In this document: positions 27,563 to 36,368 of the stretch, in pieces | Layout of the letters: each line of letters starts with the position of its first letter | Position numbering within the stretch: position 1 is the first letter of the stretch | Assembly: GCA_028714735.1 (NCBI GenBank) | Contig: JAQTLU010000003.1 | Location: 186,001 to 250,000 of the forward strand | From: Gallionellaceae bacterium | Lineage (GTDB): Bacteria > Pseudomonadota > Gammaproteobacteria > Burkholderiales > Thiobacillaceae | Length of the DNA stretch: 64,000 nt | Direction of reading: 5' to 3' | Made by a program: the position numbers and the translations under genes | Notes under the pieces: model-generated | What the model saw: only the letters and a program-made list of their open reading frames with translations | The model's database searches: none | What the model was told of the DNA's origin: nothing

Positions 27563-27871
27563 ATGAATCGGACACTGCGCAAATCGACCCTGGCGATGTG
27601 GATACTGGCCCCGGCGCTGGCCATCCTTGTCGGCGCCGTGACCGACGCCTTGATTTCCGATGCGGCGCCGGGCGAGGCGGAGATGCGGGCCGAGGTGGCG
27701 GCCTGGGGACTGACCGACCTGGCCCTGTTCACCGAGGCGCGCTATACCCGCCACCCCTCCCAGGCCGACCGCCATGCCGCCTTCCAGGACCATCCCGGGG
27801 CCTTGGAGCATTTCCCCAGTGGCGCCCTGATGCCGCCGCCGCCCCATCTGCGCGAGCCGACCGGACCATGA
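27563..27871 (+). CDS. Small membrane-anchored protein, first gene of NosL/ABC cluster
   Basis: A 102-aa protein with one N-terminal hydrophobic helix (STLAMWILAPALAILVGAVTDALI) and a short, probably periplasmic part rich in His, Pro and Ala (ALFTEARYTRHPSQADRHAAFQDHP). The stop overlaps the start of the permease gene as ATGA, the same coupling used along the cluster. A longer reading frame covers it upstream, but AGGG before this ATG and the hydrophobic start favour 27563. No family is recognised. The His residues could bind metal in line with the NosL-like genes downstream, but this is inference. Confidence 0.6.
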   Translation: MNRTLRKSTLAMWILAPALAILVGAVTDALISDAAPGEAEMRAEVAAWGLTDLALFTEARYTRHPSQADRHAAFQDHPGALEHFPSGALMPPPPHLREPTGP

Positions 27872-28998
27872 ACGGATTTGCCCGGCAGCGCTACCTGCTC
27901 GATTTCACCGTCGCCTCGCTCATGCGCCGGCCGGGACGCAACCTCAGCCTGCTGCTGGTCTATACCCTGGTGGTGTTCCTGCTCGCTTCGGTGATGCTCT
28001 ACAGCCAGGCCATCAAGGGCAAGGCCGCCGCGCTGCTGCAGGGTGCCCCGGAGATCGTGGTGCAGCGGATGGAAGCGGGCCGCCATGCCCTGATGCCGGC
28101 CGCCTACCTGGAGCGGCTGGGCCGCCTCAGGGGCGTCGCAGAAGTGCAGGGACGGCTGTGGGGCTATTACTACGACCCGGCCGTGGCGGCCAACTACACC
28201 GTCATGGCCCCGGCCCGCGACGGCGCGGCGCCCGGCCAGGTCAGGATCGGCGCCGGCATCGCCCGGGTGCGCGGCCTGGCGGCCGGCGATGTCTTTTCCC
28301 TGCGCGGCTACGACGGCCAGCCCCATGCCTACACCGTGGCAGCGGTGCTGCCGGCGACCAGCGAACTGGTCAGCGCCGACCTGATGCTGATCGCCCCGGC
28401 CGATTTTCGCGCCTTCTTCGGCCTGGCGGACGACGTCTACACCGACCTGGCCCTGTCGGTGACCAACCCGGCCGAGGTGCGCCAGGTGGCGCGCAAGCTG
28501 GCGGAACGGCTGCCCGACTGCCGGCCGATCCTGCGCGAGGAGGTGTTGCGCACCTACGAGAGCGTGTTCGACTGGCGCGAGGGGATGCTCCTGGCCGTCC
28601 TGGCCGGCGCCGTGTTCGCCTTCCTGATCTTCGCCTGGGACAAGGCCACCGGCCTGTCCGCCGAGGAACGGCGCGAGATCGGCATCCTCCGGGCGATCGG
28701 CTGGGAGACCGGCGACGTGCTGCGCATGAAGCTGTGGGAAGGCGGCCTGATCTCGTTCACCGCCTTCTGCCTGGGCTATGGCCTGGCCCATTTGCACGTG
28801 TTCCATGCCGGCGCCCCCCTGTTCGCCGGGGTGATGCGCGGCTGGTCGGTCCTGCAGCCGCATTTCGCGCTGACGCCGCAGGTGGATGCCCTGCAATTGA
28901 CCACCCTGTTCCTGCTCAGCGTGGTGCCCTATACCGTGGTCACCCTGGTCCCGGTCTGGCGCGCCGCCACGGTCGATCCGGACAGCATCATGCGATGA
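27868..28998 (+). CDS. FtsX/MacB-type ABC transporter permease
   Basis: A 376-aa permease with the MacB/FtsX plan: one N-terminal membrane helix (LSLLLVYTLVVFLLASVMLY), a large periplasmic domain (about 55-240) and three C-terminal helices, with the coupling segment ERREIGILRAIGWETGDVLRMKLWEG between the second and third. Such permeases usually drive extracytoplasmic mechanics, such as lipoprotein or ligand release, and not simple import. The start overlaps the preceding stop (ATGA) and the next ATPase begins 4 bp before its own end. In NosL-containing clusters a related ABC unit takes part in copper delivery; that is the working guess here. Confidence 0.82.
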   Translation: MNGFARQRYLLDFTVASLMRRPGRNLSLLLVYTLVVFLLASVMLYSQAIKGKAAALLQGAPEIVVQRMEAGRHALMPAAYLERLGRLRGVAEVQGRLWGYYYDPAVAANYTVMAPARDGAAPGQVRIGAGIARVRGLAAGDVFSLRGYDGQPHAYTVAAVLPATSELVSADLMLIAPADFRAFFGLADDVYTDLALSVTNPAEVRQVARKLAERLPDCRPILREEVLRTYESVFDWREGMLLAVLAGAVFAFLIFAWDKATGLSAEERREIGILRAIGWETGDVLRMKLWEGGLISFTAFCLGYGLAHLHVFHAGAPLFAGVMRGWSVLQPHFALTPQVDALQLTTLFLLSVVPYTVVTLVPVWRAATVDPDSIMR

Positions 28999-29675
28999 TC
29001 GAACTCGCCGCCGTCACCAAGACCTTCAACGCCGGCCGGCCGAACGAATACCAGGCCCTGCGCGGCGTCGACCTGGCCATCGAGGCGGGCCGGGTGACCG
29101 CGCTGCGCGGCCCCAGCGGCTCCGGCAAGACCACCCTGCTCACCCTGATCGGCTGCCTGGCCCGGCCCAGTTCGGGCCGGGTGCGCCTGGCCGGCGAGGA
29201 CATCTCGGCCCTGCCGGAACGCTTTCTGGCCGAACTGCGCCTGCGCCGCTTCGGCTTCGTGTTCCAGCGCTTCAACCTGATCCCGGGCCTGTCCGCGCTC
29301 GACAACATCCTGCTGCCGGCCTACCCGCTCGGCCTGCCTTACCACGAGCTGCGCGCCCGCGCCGATACCCTCATGGCGTCGCTGGAGATCGATCACCGCG
29401 CCGCGACCCGGGTCGACTGGCTGTCCGGTGGCGAGGTGCAGCGGGTGGCCATCGCCCGTGCCCTGATCAACGACCCGCCGGTGATCATCGCCGACGAGCC
29501 GACCGCGCACCTCGATTCCCGGCTGTCGCTGGAATTCCTGGCCCTGCTCGGACGCCTCAAGGAGGCCGGCAAGACCGTCGTCATCGCCAGCCACGACCCG
29601 CTGGTGTTCGAGACCGGCCTGCCCGACCGGGTGGCCGACCTGCGCGACGGCCGCATCGTGGGCGTCACGCCATGA
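28995..29675 (+). CDS. ABC transporter ATP-binding protein (LolD/MacB-type)
   Basis: A 226-aa ATPase. Walker A is GPSGSGKTT (about 37-45), the Q loop is FGFVFQRFNLIPGLSALDN, the signature is LSGGEVQRVAIARAL, and Walker B is VIIADEPTAHLD with the switch His in IASHDP. It belongs to the LolD/MacB/FtsE type and pairs with the preceding permease. Genes overlap on both sides (ATGA), implying fixed stoichiometry. Family and partner are clear; the transported or activated substrate is unknown. Confidence 0.9.
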   Translation: MIELAAVTKTFNAGRPNEYQALRGVDLAIEAGRVTALRGPSGSGKTTLLTLIGCLARPSSGRVRLAGEDISALPERFLAELRLRRFGFVFQRFNLIPGLSALDNILLPAYPLGLPYHELRARADTLMASLEIDHRAATRVDWLSGGEVQRVAIARALINDPPVIIADEPTAHLDSRLSLEFLALLGRLKEAGKTVVIASHDPLVFETGLPDRVADLRDGRIVGVTP

Positions 29676-30673
29676 TCTTCCACCCGGCCATACTCGCCCT
29701 GTTGGCGGCCTCGGCGATCAATGCCATGGTCCTGCTGGCCGGGGCGCTGTTCGCCGTGCACCTGTTGCGCCACTGGGACCTTGCCAGCGGCCACGAACGG
29801 CAGGTCCGCCTGGAACGCCAGACCTACCTGGCCGCTACTGCGGTCGCCCTGGTCCTGGCCATCCAGTTCGTCGCCCTGCTGCTGTTCGTCTACAACGCCG
29901 AGCGCATGTCGGTACTGTTCACCGGCGCCATGTGCGCCACCGGTACCCTTAACGTCAACGCCTACGGCTTCCCCACCCTGATCCTGAAGATCGCCGGCTT
30001 CTTTCTTGCCGTGGTCTGGCTGGCCCTGAACCAAGCCGACAACCTGGCCCGCGATTACCCGCTGATCCGGCGCAAGTACGCCCTCCTGATCGCCATCGCG
30101 CCGGTGTTCCTGGCCGAGGCGGTGGTGCAGGCGCTGTACTTCCTCAACCTCAACCCGAACGTCATCACCTCCTGCTGCGGCAGCCTGTTTTCCGACACCG
30201 GGGCCGGCGTCGCGGCGGAATTGGCCGCCCTGCCGGCCAGGCCGGCGCTGATCGGCTTCTACGTCGTGCTGCTCGCCACGCTGCTGGCCGGCCTGCGGCT
30301 GTGGCGCCGCGGCCGCGGCGGCCGCCTGTTCGGCCTGCTGTCCGGTGTGCAATTCGCGGCCGCCGTCGCCGCCATCGTCGCCTTCATCTCCCTGTACGTA
30401 TACGAACACCCGCACCACCACTGTCCGTTCTGCCTGCTCAAGGCCGATTTCGACTACATCGGCTACGCGCTCTACCTGCCGCTGTTCGCCGCCACCGGTT
30501 ACGGCCTCGCGGCCGGCCTGTTGCAGCCTTATGCCCGGATTCGCAGCCTGGCGGTCGTCCTGCCGCCCCTGGTCCGGCGCCATGCCGGGCTGGCGGTCGC
30601 CAACCTGGCCGCGTTCGGCCTGCTGGCAAGCTGGCTGATCCTGGACTCCCACCTGAAGCTGATCGCGCCATGA
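29672..30673 (+). CDS. Polytopic membrane protein of the NosL/ABC cluster
   Basis: A 333-aa protein with about eight hydrophobic helices. Candidate metal or redox residues are in ITSCCGSLF (two adjacent Cys, about residues 168-169), a CATGTL turn, and HPHHHCPFCLLKADFD (about 248-263), a His-rich stretch with CPFC. This arrangement of Cys and His at helix ends suggests metal passage or disulfide chemistry at the membrane. I do not recognise a named family. The start overlaps the ATPase stop and the stop overlaps the thioredoxin-like gene, so it is an integral part of the cluster. Confidence 0.7.
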   Translation: MIFHPAILALLAASAINAMVLLAGALFAVHLLRHWDLASGHERQVRLERQTYLAATAVALVLAIQFVALLLFVYNAERMSVLFTGAMCATGTLNVNAYGFPTLILKIAGFFLAVVWLALNQADNLARDYPLIRRKYALLIAIAPVFLAEAVVQALYFLNLNPNVITSCCGSLFSDTGAGVAAELAALPARPALIGFYVVLLATLLAGLRLWRRGRGGRLFGLLSGVQFAAAVAAIVAFISLYVYEHPHHHCPFCLLKADFDYIGYALYLPLFAATGYGLAAGLLQPYARIRSLAVVLPPLVRRHAGLAVANLAAFGLLASWLILDSHLKLIAP

Positions 30674-31158
30674 AGGCCCTGTTGCCGCTCCTGTTCCTGC
30701 TGCTCGCCGGGTGCGGGGTGGACCTGCCGCAGGCTGTTCCCAATGGCGCGCCGGCGCCAGCCTTCATCGCCCATACCCTCGATGGCAGGCAGGTGACCAT
30801 TCCCGGCGACTTCAAGGGCAAGGTGGTGGCGCTGCGCTTCTGGGCCGACTGGTGTCCCTATTGCGGGCCGGAGATGCGCGACATCGAACCGGTCTACCAG
30901 CGTCTCAAGGCGCGCGGCCTGGAGGTGGTGGCGGTGAACGCCGGCCAGGGGCCGGAGGCGGTGGCGAAGTTCCTGGACAGGACGCCGGTGAGCTACACGG
31001 TGGTCCTCGACCGGGAAGTCAAGGCGGTCGGCCTGTATGGGGTGATCGGTCTTCCCTATACCTACCTCATCGACCGCAATGGCAAGGTCAGTGGCCGCAT
31101 CGTCGGCGAGGCCACGGCCGAGGTTTTCGAGCGCCAGGTGACGGCGCTCCTGCAGTGA
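30670..31158 (+). CDS. TlpA/ResA-like thioredoxin lipoprotein
   Basis: A 162-aa protein with a lipoprotein signal (LLPLLFLLLAGCG; lipobox Cys at residue 16). The thioredoxin-fold domain has FWADWCPYCGPEMRDI (CPYC active site), a GLYGVIGLPYTYLID cis-Pro block and the TlpA/ResA/AlkHP-like central insert. TlpA-family proteins reduce cysteines in periplasmic copper chaperones and cytochrome maturation. Placement between a Cys/His-rich membrane protein and two NosL-like proteins suggests it keeps those proteins' Cys reduced for copper binding. The start overlaps the preceding stop (ATGA). Confidence 0.85.
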   Translation: MKALLPLLFLLLAGCGVDLPQAVPNGAPAPAFIAHTLDGRQVTIPGDFKGKVVALRFWADWCPYCGPEMRDIEPVYQRLKARGLEVVAVNAGQGPEAVAKFLDRTPVSYTVVLDREVKAVGLYGVIGLPYTYLIDRNGKVSGRIVGEATAEVFERQVTALLQ

Positions 31159-31195
31159 GCATTTTTTACCCCTGTCTTTTTGAAAGGAACCCATC

Positions 31196-31795
31196 ATGAA
31201 ACGTAGAGATGCACTGAAATCCGCCCTGGCCCTCGGCGTCGGCGCCGTCGCCCTGCCGGTTCTCGCCTCGGAAAACAAGACCGACGGCACGCCCATGCAG
31301 TTCGTGCCCAGGACCCCGCCCGACGCGCAGCCGCTCAAGGACGAACTGAAGAAATATCCCAAGTGCCCCTATTGCGGCATGGATCGCAGCCAGTTCCATC
31401 ATTCGCGCCACCTGGTCCAGTACGCCGACGACCTGGTCGACGGCACCTGCTCCATCCACTGCCTGGCGATCAGCCTGTCGCTGAACATCGACCGCGAGCC
31501 CAAGGCCATCTGGGGCGCCGACTTCGGTTCGGCCGAAGCGGTCAAGCCGATGCTGGAGGTCGACCGTGCCACCTACCTGATCGGCAGCGGCCTGCCCGGC
31601 GTGATGACCGGCCGCAGCAAGAAGGCCTTCGCCAGCCCCGAGGCCGCCGCGGCCGCCCAGGCCAAGCACGGCGGCGAGACCGGCGATTTCAACCAGGCGC
31701 TGCTGGCGGCCTATACCGACATGGCGCGCGACACCGTCGCCATCCGCAAGCGCCGCGAGGAACGCCGCCGCCGCACGATGGAAAACAAGGGATGA
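31196..31795 (+). CDS. NosL-like copper chaperone, copy 1
   Basis: A 199-aa NosL-family protein. The N-terminus, MKRRDALKSALALGVGAVAL, resembles a Tat-type signal with a twin Arg, though the motif is not canonical. The family metal site is KCPYCGMDRSQFHHSRH (about residues 59-75), where NosL has its CxxCGM. CSIHCLAIS adds two more Cys and a His. A helical C-terminus (about 150-199) is longer than in classical NosL. NosL delivers Cu(I) to nitrous-oxide reductase, but no nosZ is present in this window, so the client is unknown. It follows the thioredoxin-like gene by 37 bp and overlaps the second NosL gene. Confidence 0.8.
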   Translation: MKRRDALKSALALGVGAVALPVLASENKTDGTPMQFVPRTPPDAQPLKDELKKYPKCPYCGMDRSQFHHSRHLVQYADDLVDGTCSIHCLAISLSLNIDREPKAIWGADFGSAEAVKPMLEVDRATYLIGSGLPGVMTGRSKKAFASPEAAAAAQAKHGGETGDFNQALLAAYTDMARDTVAIRKRREERRRRTMENKG

Positions 31796-32295
31796 GGCGA
31801 CGGCGCTTCCTCGCCGTCCTGACCGCCCTGCCCCTGCTGGCGGGGCCGGGCGGCGCCCATGCCGGTAACCGGCTGGACCGGATATCGGCACCGGGCCCGC
31901 GCGACCTGTGCCCGGTCTGCGGCATGGTGGTGGCCAAGTATCCCAACTGGGCCGCCACCGTGGTCTGGCAGGATGGCCATGTCCACCACTTCGACGGCGC
32001 CAAGGACATGTTCAAGTTTCTGTTCGACCTGCCCCGCTACGCCCCCGGCCACCGCCGCGAGGAGATCGCCGCCATCGCGGTCACCGACTATTACGAACTC
32101 AAGCGCATCGATGGCCGCCAGGCCTGGTACGTCATCGGCTCGGACGTGCCGGGCCCGATGGGGCACGAACTGGTGCCGCTGGCCAGCCGGGCCGACGCCG
32201 AGGAATTCATGCGCGACCACCGGGGCCGCCGCATCCTGACCTTCGAAGACGTGAAGGGCGACCTGCCGGCACGGCTGGACCAGGGCAAATTCTGA
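31792..32295 (+). CDS. NosL-like copper chaperone, copy 2
   Basis: A 167-aa NosL-family protein. The signal is [23 protein letters not shown], a good twin-arginine motif (RRRFL). The metal site is [18 protein letters not shown] (about 38-55), the classic CxxCGM. The [20 protein letters not shown] block (about 61-80) is the second conserved NosL segment and carries more His. It is closer to canonical NosL than copy 1. The start overlaps the copy-1 stop (ATGA). As the last gene of the cluster it probably forms, with copy 1, a two-step copper relay; the client is not in the window. Confidence 0.88.
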   Translation: MRRRRFLAVLTALPLLAGPGGAHAGNRLDRISAPGPRDLCPVCGMVVAKYPNWAATVVWQDGHVHHFDGAKDMFKFLFDLPRYAPGHRREEIAAIAVTDYYELKRIDGRQAWYVIGSDVPGPMGHELVPLASRADAEEFMRDHRGRRILTFEDVKGDLPARLDQGKF

Positions 32296-32358
32296 ACCCG
32301 CGGCGATCCGGGGTTTTGCCGGGCGCCGCAGGTCCGGATTCCAATTTGCGCCATGCCC

Positions 32359-32479
32359 TGCTAGAATCCGCCCTCCCCGAATTGGGGAAATCCACACATC
32401 TGCCCTGTTAAGGTGCCCGTACCGAAAGATTTCGGGGGTATCGGCGGATGGAGGCTCAACCTTAACTACTGGAGTAGTC
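32359..32479 (+). promoter_or_regulatory. rpsB promoter and leader
   Basis: An extended -10 (TGC-TAGAAT, 32359-32367) is followed by a leader of about 105 nt. The leader holds hairpins, including CCGAA/TTCGG (32422-32426 and 32431-32435). Ribosomal protein S2 operons commonly carry a leader RNA that S2 binds to repress itself. I see a structured leader but did not match it to a known S2 leader consensus. Confidence 0.45.
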
Positions 32480-33229
32480 ATGTCTGTAACCATGCGTGAA
32501 ATGCTGGAGGCCGGCGTTCATTTCGGCCACCAAACCCGTTATTGGCACCCCAAGATGGCCCCGTTCATCTTCGGCCATCGCAACAAGATCCACATCATCA
32601 ACCTGGAAAAGTCGCTCCCGATGTTCGAGGATGCGGCCAAGTTCGTGCGCCAGCTGGCCTCCAACAAGGGCACCGTCCTGTTCGTCGGCACCAAGCGCCA
32701 GGCCCGCGACATCATGGGTGAGGAAGCCGTCCGTTGCGGCATGCCCTACATCTCCCACCGCTGGCTGGGCGGCATGCTGACCAACTTCAAGACGGTCAAG
32801 CAGTCGGTCAAGCGCCTGAAGGACATGGAAGTGCTGCTGGCCGAAGGCGCCAAGGAATCCCTCAAGAAGAAGGAAACCCTGACCCTGCAACGCGAATTCG
32901 ACAACCTGAACCGCTCCCTGGGCGGCATCAAGGAAATGGCCGGCCTGCCCGACGCCCTGTTCGTGGTCGACGTCGGCTACCAGAAGATCGCCATCACCGA
33001 AGCCAACAAGCTGGGCATCCCCGTGATCGGCATCGTCGACACCAACAACACCCCCGCCGGTGTCGACTACGTCATCCCCGGCAACGACGACTCCAGCCGC
33101 GCCATCCGCCTCTATGCCCGCGGCATCGCCGACTCGGTCCTGGAAGGCAAGGCCAACCTGGTCGAGGAACTGGTCGCCGCCGTGCAGGACGAGTACGTCG
33201 AGGTCGAGGAAGCCGGTAGCGCTGAATAA
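32480..33229 (+). CDS. rpsB: 30S ribosomal protein S2
   Basis: A 249-aa S2 with [22 protein letters not shown] at the N-terminus, [17 protein letters not shown] and [12 protein letters not shown], and a C-terminal acidic tail ([11 protein letters not shown]). S2 joins the small subunit late and helps bind S1. The ATG follows CTGGAG at a normal distance. It starts the classic rpsB-tsf-pyrH-frr series; a terminator-like hairpin separates it from tsf. Confidence 0.98.
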   Translation: MSVTMREMLEAGVHFGHQTRYWHPKMAPFIFGHRNKIHIINLEKSLPMFEDAAKFVRQLASNKGTVLFVGTKRQARDIMGEEAVRCGMPYISHRWLGGMLTNFKTVKQSVKRLKDMEVLLAEGAKESLKKKETLTLQREFDNLNRSLGGIKEMAGLPDALFVVDVGYQKIAITEANKLGIPVIGIVDTNNTPAGVDYVIPGNDDSSRAIRLYARGIADSVLEGKANLVEELVAAVQDEYVEVEEAGSAE

Positions 33230-33242
33230 GCGCCGGATGGAG

Positions 33243-33265
33243 ACAGCGCCGAGTCATGGCGCTGT
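33243..33265 (+). other. Perfect 8-bp hairpin between rpsB and tsf
   Basis: ACAGCGCC (33243-33250) pairs perfectly with GGCGCTGT (33258-33265) around a 7-nt loop. No T-run follows, so it may protect the 3' end of the rpsB message or pause RNA polymerase ahead of the downstream terminator. Confidence 0.5.
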
Positions 33266-33317
33266 AGCCCCCCGCGGTTAAGCTGGTTGACCGCAGGCCA
33301 AGCTTCTCGATCGATAG

Positions 33318-33339
33318 CGCCCCGTGATCGGGGCGTTTT
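33318..33339 (+). terminator. Intrinsic terminator/attenuator between rpsB and tsf
   Basis: CGCCCCG and CGGGGCG (33318-33324 and 33329-33335) form a 7-bp perfect stem with a TGAT loop followed by TTTT. It lies 37 bp before tsf. Partial termination here would let S2 be made in larger amounts than EF-Ts, as known for rpsB-tsf in other proteobacteria. Confidence 0.75.
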
Positions 33340-33375
33340 CACACCGAATTACCTAACTGAATCTGGAGAACGAAA

Positions 33376-34251
33376 ATGGCGGAAATCACCGCGTCCATGG
33401 TCAAGGAACTGCGCGAGCGCACCGATGCCCCGATGATGGACTGCAAGCGGGCCTTGAACGAGGCCGAGGGCGACATGCAGAAGGCCGAAGAACTCCTGCG
33501 CGTCAAGTTCGGCAGCAAGGCCGCCAAGAGCGCCGGCCGCATCGCCGCCGAGGGCATCGTCGGCATCCACATCAGCGCCGACGGCAAGCTCGGCTCGATG
33601 ATCGAAGTCAACTGCGAGACCGACTTCGTGGCCAAGAACGACGACTTCCAGGCCCTGGTGAAGAACCTGGCCGAGATGGTTGCGGCCCAGAACCCGGCCG
33701 ACGTCGCCACCCTGTCCGCCATGAAGATCGGCGACAAGACGGTCGAGGAAATCCGCACCGAGCTGGTCGGCAAGATCGGCGAGAACATGTCCCTGCGCCG
33801 CTTCGTCCGCGTCGAGGCCCAGGGCAAGCTGGCCAGCTACATCCACGGCGGCGCCAAGATCGGCGTGCTGGTCGACGTGGCCGGCGACGAGGCCCTGGCC
33901 AAGGACATCGCCATGCACATCGCCGCCTCCAAGCCCAAGGCCATGGATGCCTCCGGCGTAGCCCAGGAACTGATCGACTCCGAGCGTCGCGTCGCCGAGC
34001 AGAAGGCCGCCGAATCCGGCAAGCCGGCCAACATCGTCGAGAAGATGGTCGAAGGCAGCGTGCAGAAGTTCCTCAAGGAAGTCACCCTGCTCAACCAGCC
34101 CTTCGTCAAGGACGACAAGCAGACCATCGAACAGGTCCTGAAGTCCAAGGGCTCCCAGTGCCACGGCTTCACGCTCTACATCGTCGGCGAAGGCATCGAG
34201 AAGAAGGTGTCCGACTTCGCCGCCGAAGTGGCCGCCGCGTCCAAGGTCTGA
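33376..34251 (+). CDS. tsf: Translation elongation factor Ts
   Basis: A 291-aa EF-Ts, nucleotide exchange factor for EF-Tu. The N-terminal UBA-like domain carries [15 protein letters not shown]. The core shows [16 protein letters not shown]. The coiled-coil and C-terminal module are present, and length is normal. The ATG is preceded by CTGGAGA. It comes after the rpsB terminator-like hairpin and 3 bp before pyrH. Confidence 0.97.
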   Translation: MAEITASMVKELRERTDAPMMDCKRALNEAEGDMQKAEELLRVKFGSKAAKSAGRIAAEGIVGIHISADGKLGSMIEVNCETDFVAKNDDFQALVKNLAEMVAAQNPADVATLSAMKIGDKTVEEIRTELVGKIGENMSLRRFVRVEAQGKLASYIHGGAKIGVLVDVAGDEALAKDIAMHIAASKPKAMDASGVAQELIDSERRVAEQKAAESGKPANIVEKMVEGSVQKFLKEVTLLNQPFVKDDKQTIEQVLKSKGSQCHGFTLYIVGEGIEKKVSDFAAEVAAASKV

Positions 34252-34254
34252 TCC

Positions 34255-34971
34255 GTGACCGCCCTCGCCCACCGCCGCATCCTGCTGAAGCTGTCCGGCG
34301 AGGCCCTGATGGGTCCGGACGCCTTCGGCTATAACGCCGAAACCATGGCCGGCTTCGTCAGGCAGATCGATGAAGTCGCCGGACTGGGCGTCCAGGTCGG
34401 CATCGTGGTGGGCGGCGGCAACCTGTTCCGGGGCGCCACCGGCGCCCTCTCGGGCATGGACCGGGCCACCGCCGACTCGATGGGCATGCTGGCGACGGTG
34501 ATGAACTCGCTGGCGCTCAAGGATGCCCTGGTGAGCGCCGGCGTGCCGGCCCAGGTGATGACTGCCGTGACCATCGCCCACGTCGGCGAGCCGTTCGAAC
34601 GCGACGCCGCCGTGCGCCACCTCGAAGCCGGCCGCGTGGTGATCTTCGGCGGCGGCACCGGCAACCCCTTCTTCACCACCGACACCGCGGCCGCCCTGCG
34701 TGCCGCCGAGATCGGCGCCGACCTGATGCTGAAGGCGACCAAGGTCGACGGCGTCTACACCGCCGACCCGAACAAGGATGCCACGGCAACCCGATACGAC
34801 AGCCTGACTTTCGATGAAGCGATCGCCAGGAACCTGGGCGTGCTCGACACCGCGGCCTTTGCCCTCTGCCGGGAACAGAAGATGCCCTTGCAGGTCTTCT
34901 CGATCTTCAAGGACGGGGCGCTGAAACGCATCGTCCACGGTGAAACCGAAGGCACACTCGTCACGCTTTGA
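34255..34971 (+). CDS. pyrH: Uridylate kinase (UMP kinase)
   Basis: A 238-aa hexameric bacterial UMP kinase making UDP, which feeds pyrimidine supply and the UDP-sugar and lipid A pathways nearby. Amino-acid-kinase motifs: [48 protein letters not shown] and [16 protein letters not shown] start 3 bp after the tsf stop, so coupled translation is likely. Length and order (tsf-pyrH-frr) are standard. Confidence 0.97.
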   Translation: MTALAHRRILLKLSGEALMGPDAFGYNAETMAGFVRQIDEVAGLGVQVGIVVGGGNLFRGATGALSGMDRATADSMGMLATVMNSLALKDALVSAGVPAQVMTAVTIAHVGEPFERDAAVRHLEAGRVVIFGGGTGNPFFTTDTAAALRAAEIGADLMLKATKVDGVYTADPNKDATATRYDSLTFDEAIARNLGVLDTAAFALCREQKMPLQVFSIFKDGALKRIVHGETEGTLVTL

Positions 34972-34987
34972 CCGGGAGAAACACACC

Positions 34988-35545
34988 ATGATCAACGACA
35001 TCAAAAATACCGCCGAAGACAAGATGAAGAAGTCGGTCGAGGCGCTCAAGCACGAATTCGCCAAGGTCCGCACCGGCCGCGCCCACGCCGGCCTGCTCGA
35101 CCACGTCCGGATCGATTATTACGGCACCATGATGCCGCTCAACCAGGTCGCCAACATCTCGGTGATCGACGCCCATACCCTCGGCGTGCAACCCTGGGAA
35201 AAGAACCTCTCCGCCAAGATCGAAAAGACCATCCGCGATTGCGACCTGGGCCTCAACCCGGCCTCCATGGGCGACATCGTCAGGGTGCCGATCCCGGCCA
35301 TGACCGAGGAACGCCGCAAGGAAATGGTCAAGATCGTGCGCGGCGAGGCCGAAGGCGGCAAGGTCGCCGTGCGCAACATCCGCCGCGACGCCATCGCCCA
35401 CCTCAAGGACCTGCTCAAGGACAAGGCGATCGGCGAGGACGACGAGCGCCGCGCCGCCGACGAGATCCAGAAGATGACCGACAAGTACATCGCCGAGATG
35501 GACAAGGCCCTGGCCGAGAAGGAAAAGGATCTGATGGCCGTGTAA
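34988..35545 (+). CDS. frr: Ribosome recycling factor
   Basis: A 185-aa RRF, which splits post-termination ribosomes with [23 protein letters not shown] and the domain II block [23 protein letters not shown] are typical, and [29 protein letters not shown] ends domain I. The reading frame is open from 34940 but the ATG at 34988, with GGGAGAAA upstream, matches the family length exactly. Confidence 0.97.
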   Translation: MINDIKNTAEDKMKKSVEALKHEFAKVRTGRAHAGLLDHVRIDYYGTMMPLNQVANISVIDAHTLGVQPWEKNLSAKIEKTIRDCDLGLNPASMGDIVRVPIPAMTEERRKEMVKIVRGEAEGGKVAVRNIRRDAIAHLKDLLKDKAIGEDDERRAADEIQKMTDKYIAEMDKALAEKEKDLMAV

Positions 35546-35549
35546 GCCG

Positions 35550-35597
35550 GCAGCCTGTAGCCGGTTGCCCGGTTTTTTGCTACAAGCTACAGGCTGC
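35550..35597 (+). terminator. Hairpin and weak terminator after frr
   Basis: A 12-bp perfect inverted repeat (35550-35561 and 35586-35597) encloses a short CCGG-TTGC-CCGG hairpin followed by six T (35573-35578). The inner hairpin alone is a weak intrinsic terminator. The outer repeat, built from GCTACAGGCTGC-type words, could compete with it. Confidence 0.45.
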
Positions 35598-35615
35598 AAG
35601 CGACAGGCTCACTCG

Positions 35616-36368
35616 ATGATTCGAAAATTCTTCAGCTCCACGGCTGAGATACCCGAAGTCCCCCCGGTCCCGCGCCATATCGCCATCATCATGGATGGCA
35701 ACGGCCGCTGGGCCAAGAAACGCCTGATGCCGCGCGTGGCCGGCCATGCCCAGGGCGTCGAGCGGGTGCGCGACGTGATCAGGGCCTGCGTCGAACGCGA
35801 GGTCGAATACCTGACCCTGTTCGCCTTCAGCTCGGAGAACTGGCGCCGTCCCCCGGACGAAGTGAACCGGCTCATGGAGCTGTTCGTCATGGCTCTGGAG
35901 CGCGAGGTCAGGAAACTGCACAAGAACGGCGTCCGCCTGAAGATCATCGGCGATCTGTCCCGCTTCGACGACCACCTGCGCGAGTTGATAGCAAAAGGCG
36001 AACGGCTCACCGCCGAGAATACCAAGCTGACCCTGACCGTGGCGGCCAATTACGGCGGCCGCTGGGACATCATGCAGGCGGTGAACGCCTGGCGCACCGA
36101 GCATCCGCGCAGCCACGCGATCACCGAGGCGGCCCTGGCCGAACACCTGGCCATGGCCTATGCCCCGGAACCCGACCTGTTCATCCGCACCGGCGGCGAG
36201 CAGCGCATCAGCAATTTCCTGCTCTGGCAGCTGGCCTATACCGAGCTCTATTTCACCGACACCCTGTGGCCTGACTTCGGCGCCGACTCACTCGACGCGG
36301 CCATCGCCTCCTACCATCAACGGGAACGCCGCTTCGGCCGCACCAGTGAACAATTGGTCCAATCTTAG
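35616..36368 (+). CDS. uppS: Undecaprenyl diphosphate synthase
   Basis: A 250-aa cis-prenyltransferase making the C55 lipid carrier for peptidoglycan and O-antigen. Hallmarks: [16 protein letters not shown] (catalytic Asp in MDGNG), [11 protein letters not shown] and [20 protein letters not shown] with the final DTLWPDF block. The frame is open upstream to 35565, but the ATG at 35616 fits family length and follows the frr hairpin. The cdsA GTG lies 23 bp inside the 3' end. Confidence 0.96.
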   Translation: MIRKFFSSTAEIPEVPPVPRHIAIIMDGNGRWAKKRLMPRVAGHAQGVERVRDVIRACVEREVEYLTLFAFSSENWRRPPDEVNRLMELFVMALEREVRKLHKNGVRLKIIGDLSRFDDHLRELIAKGERLTAENTKLTLTVAANYGGRWDIMQAVNAWRTEHPRSHAITEAALAEHLAMAYAPEPDLFIRTGGEQRISNFLLWQLAYTELYFTDTLWPDFGADSLDAAIASYHQRERRFGRTSEQLVQS

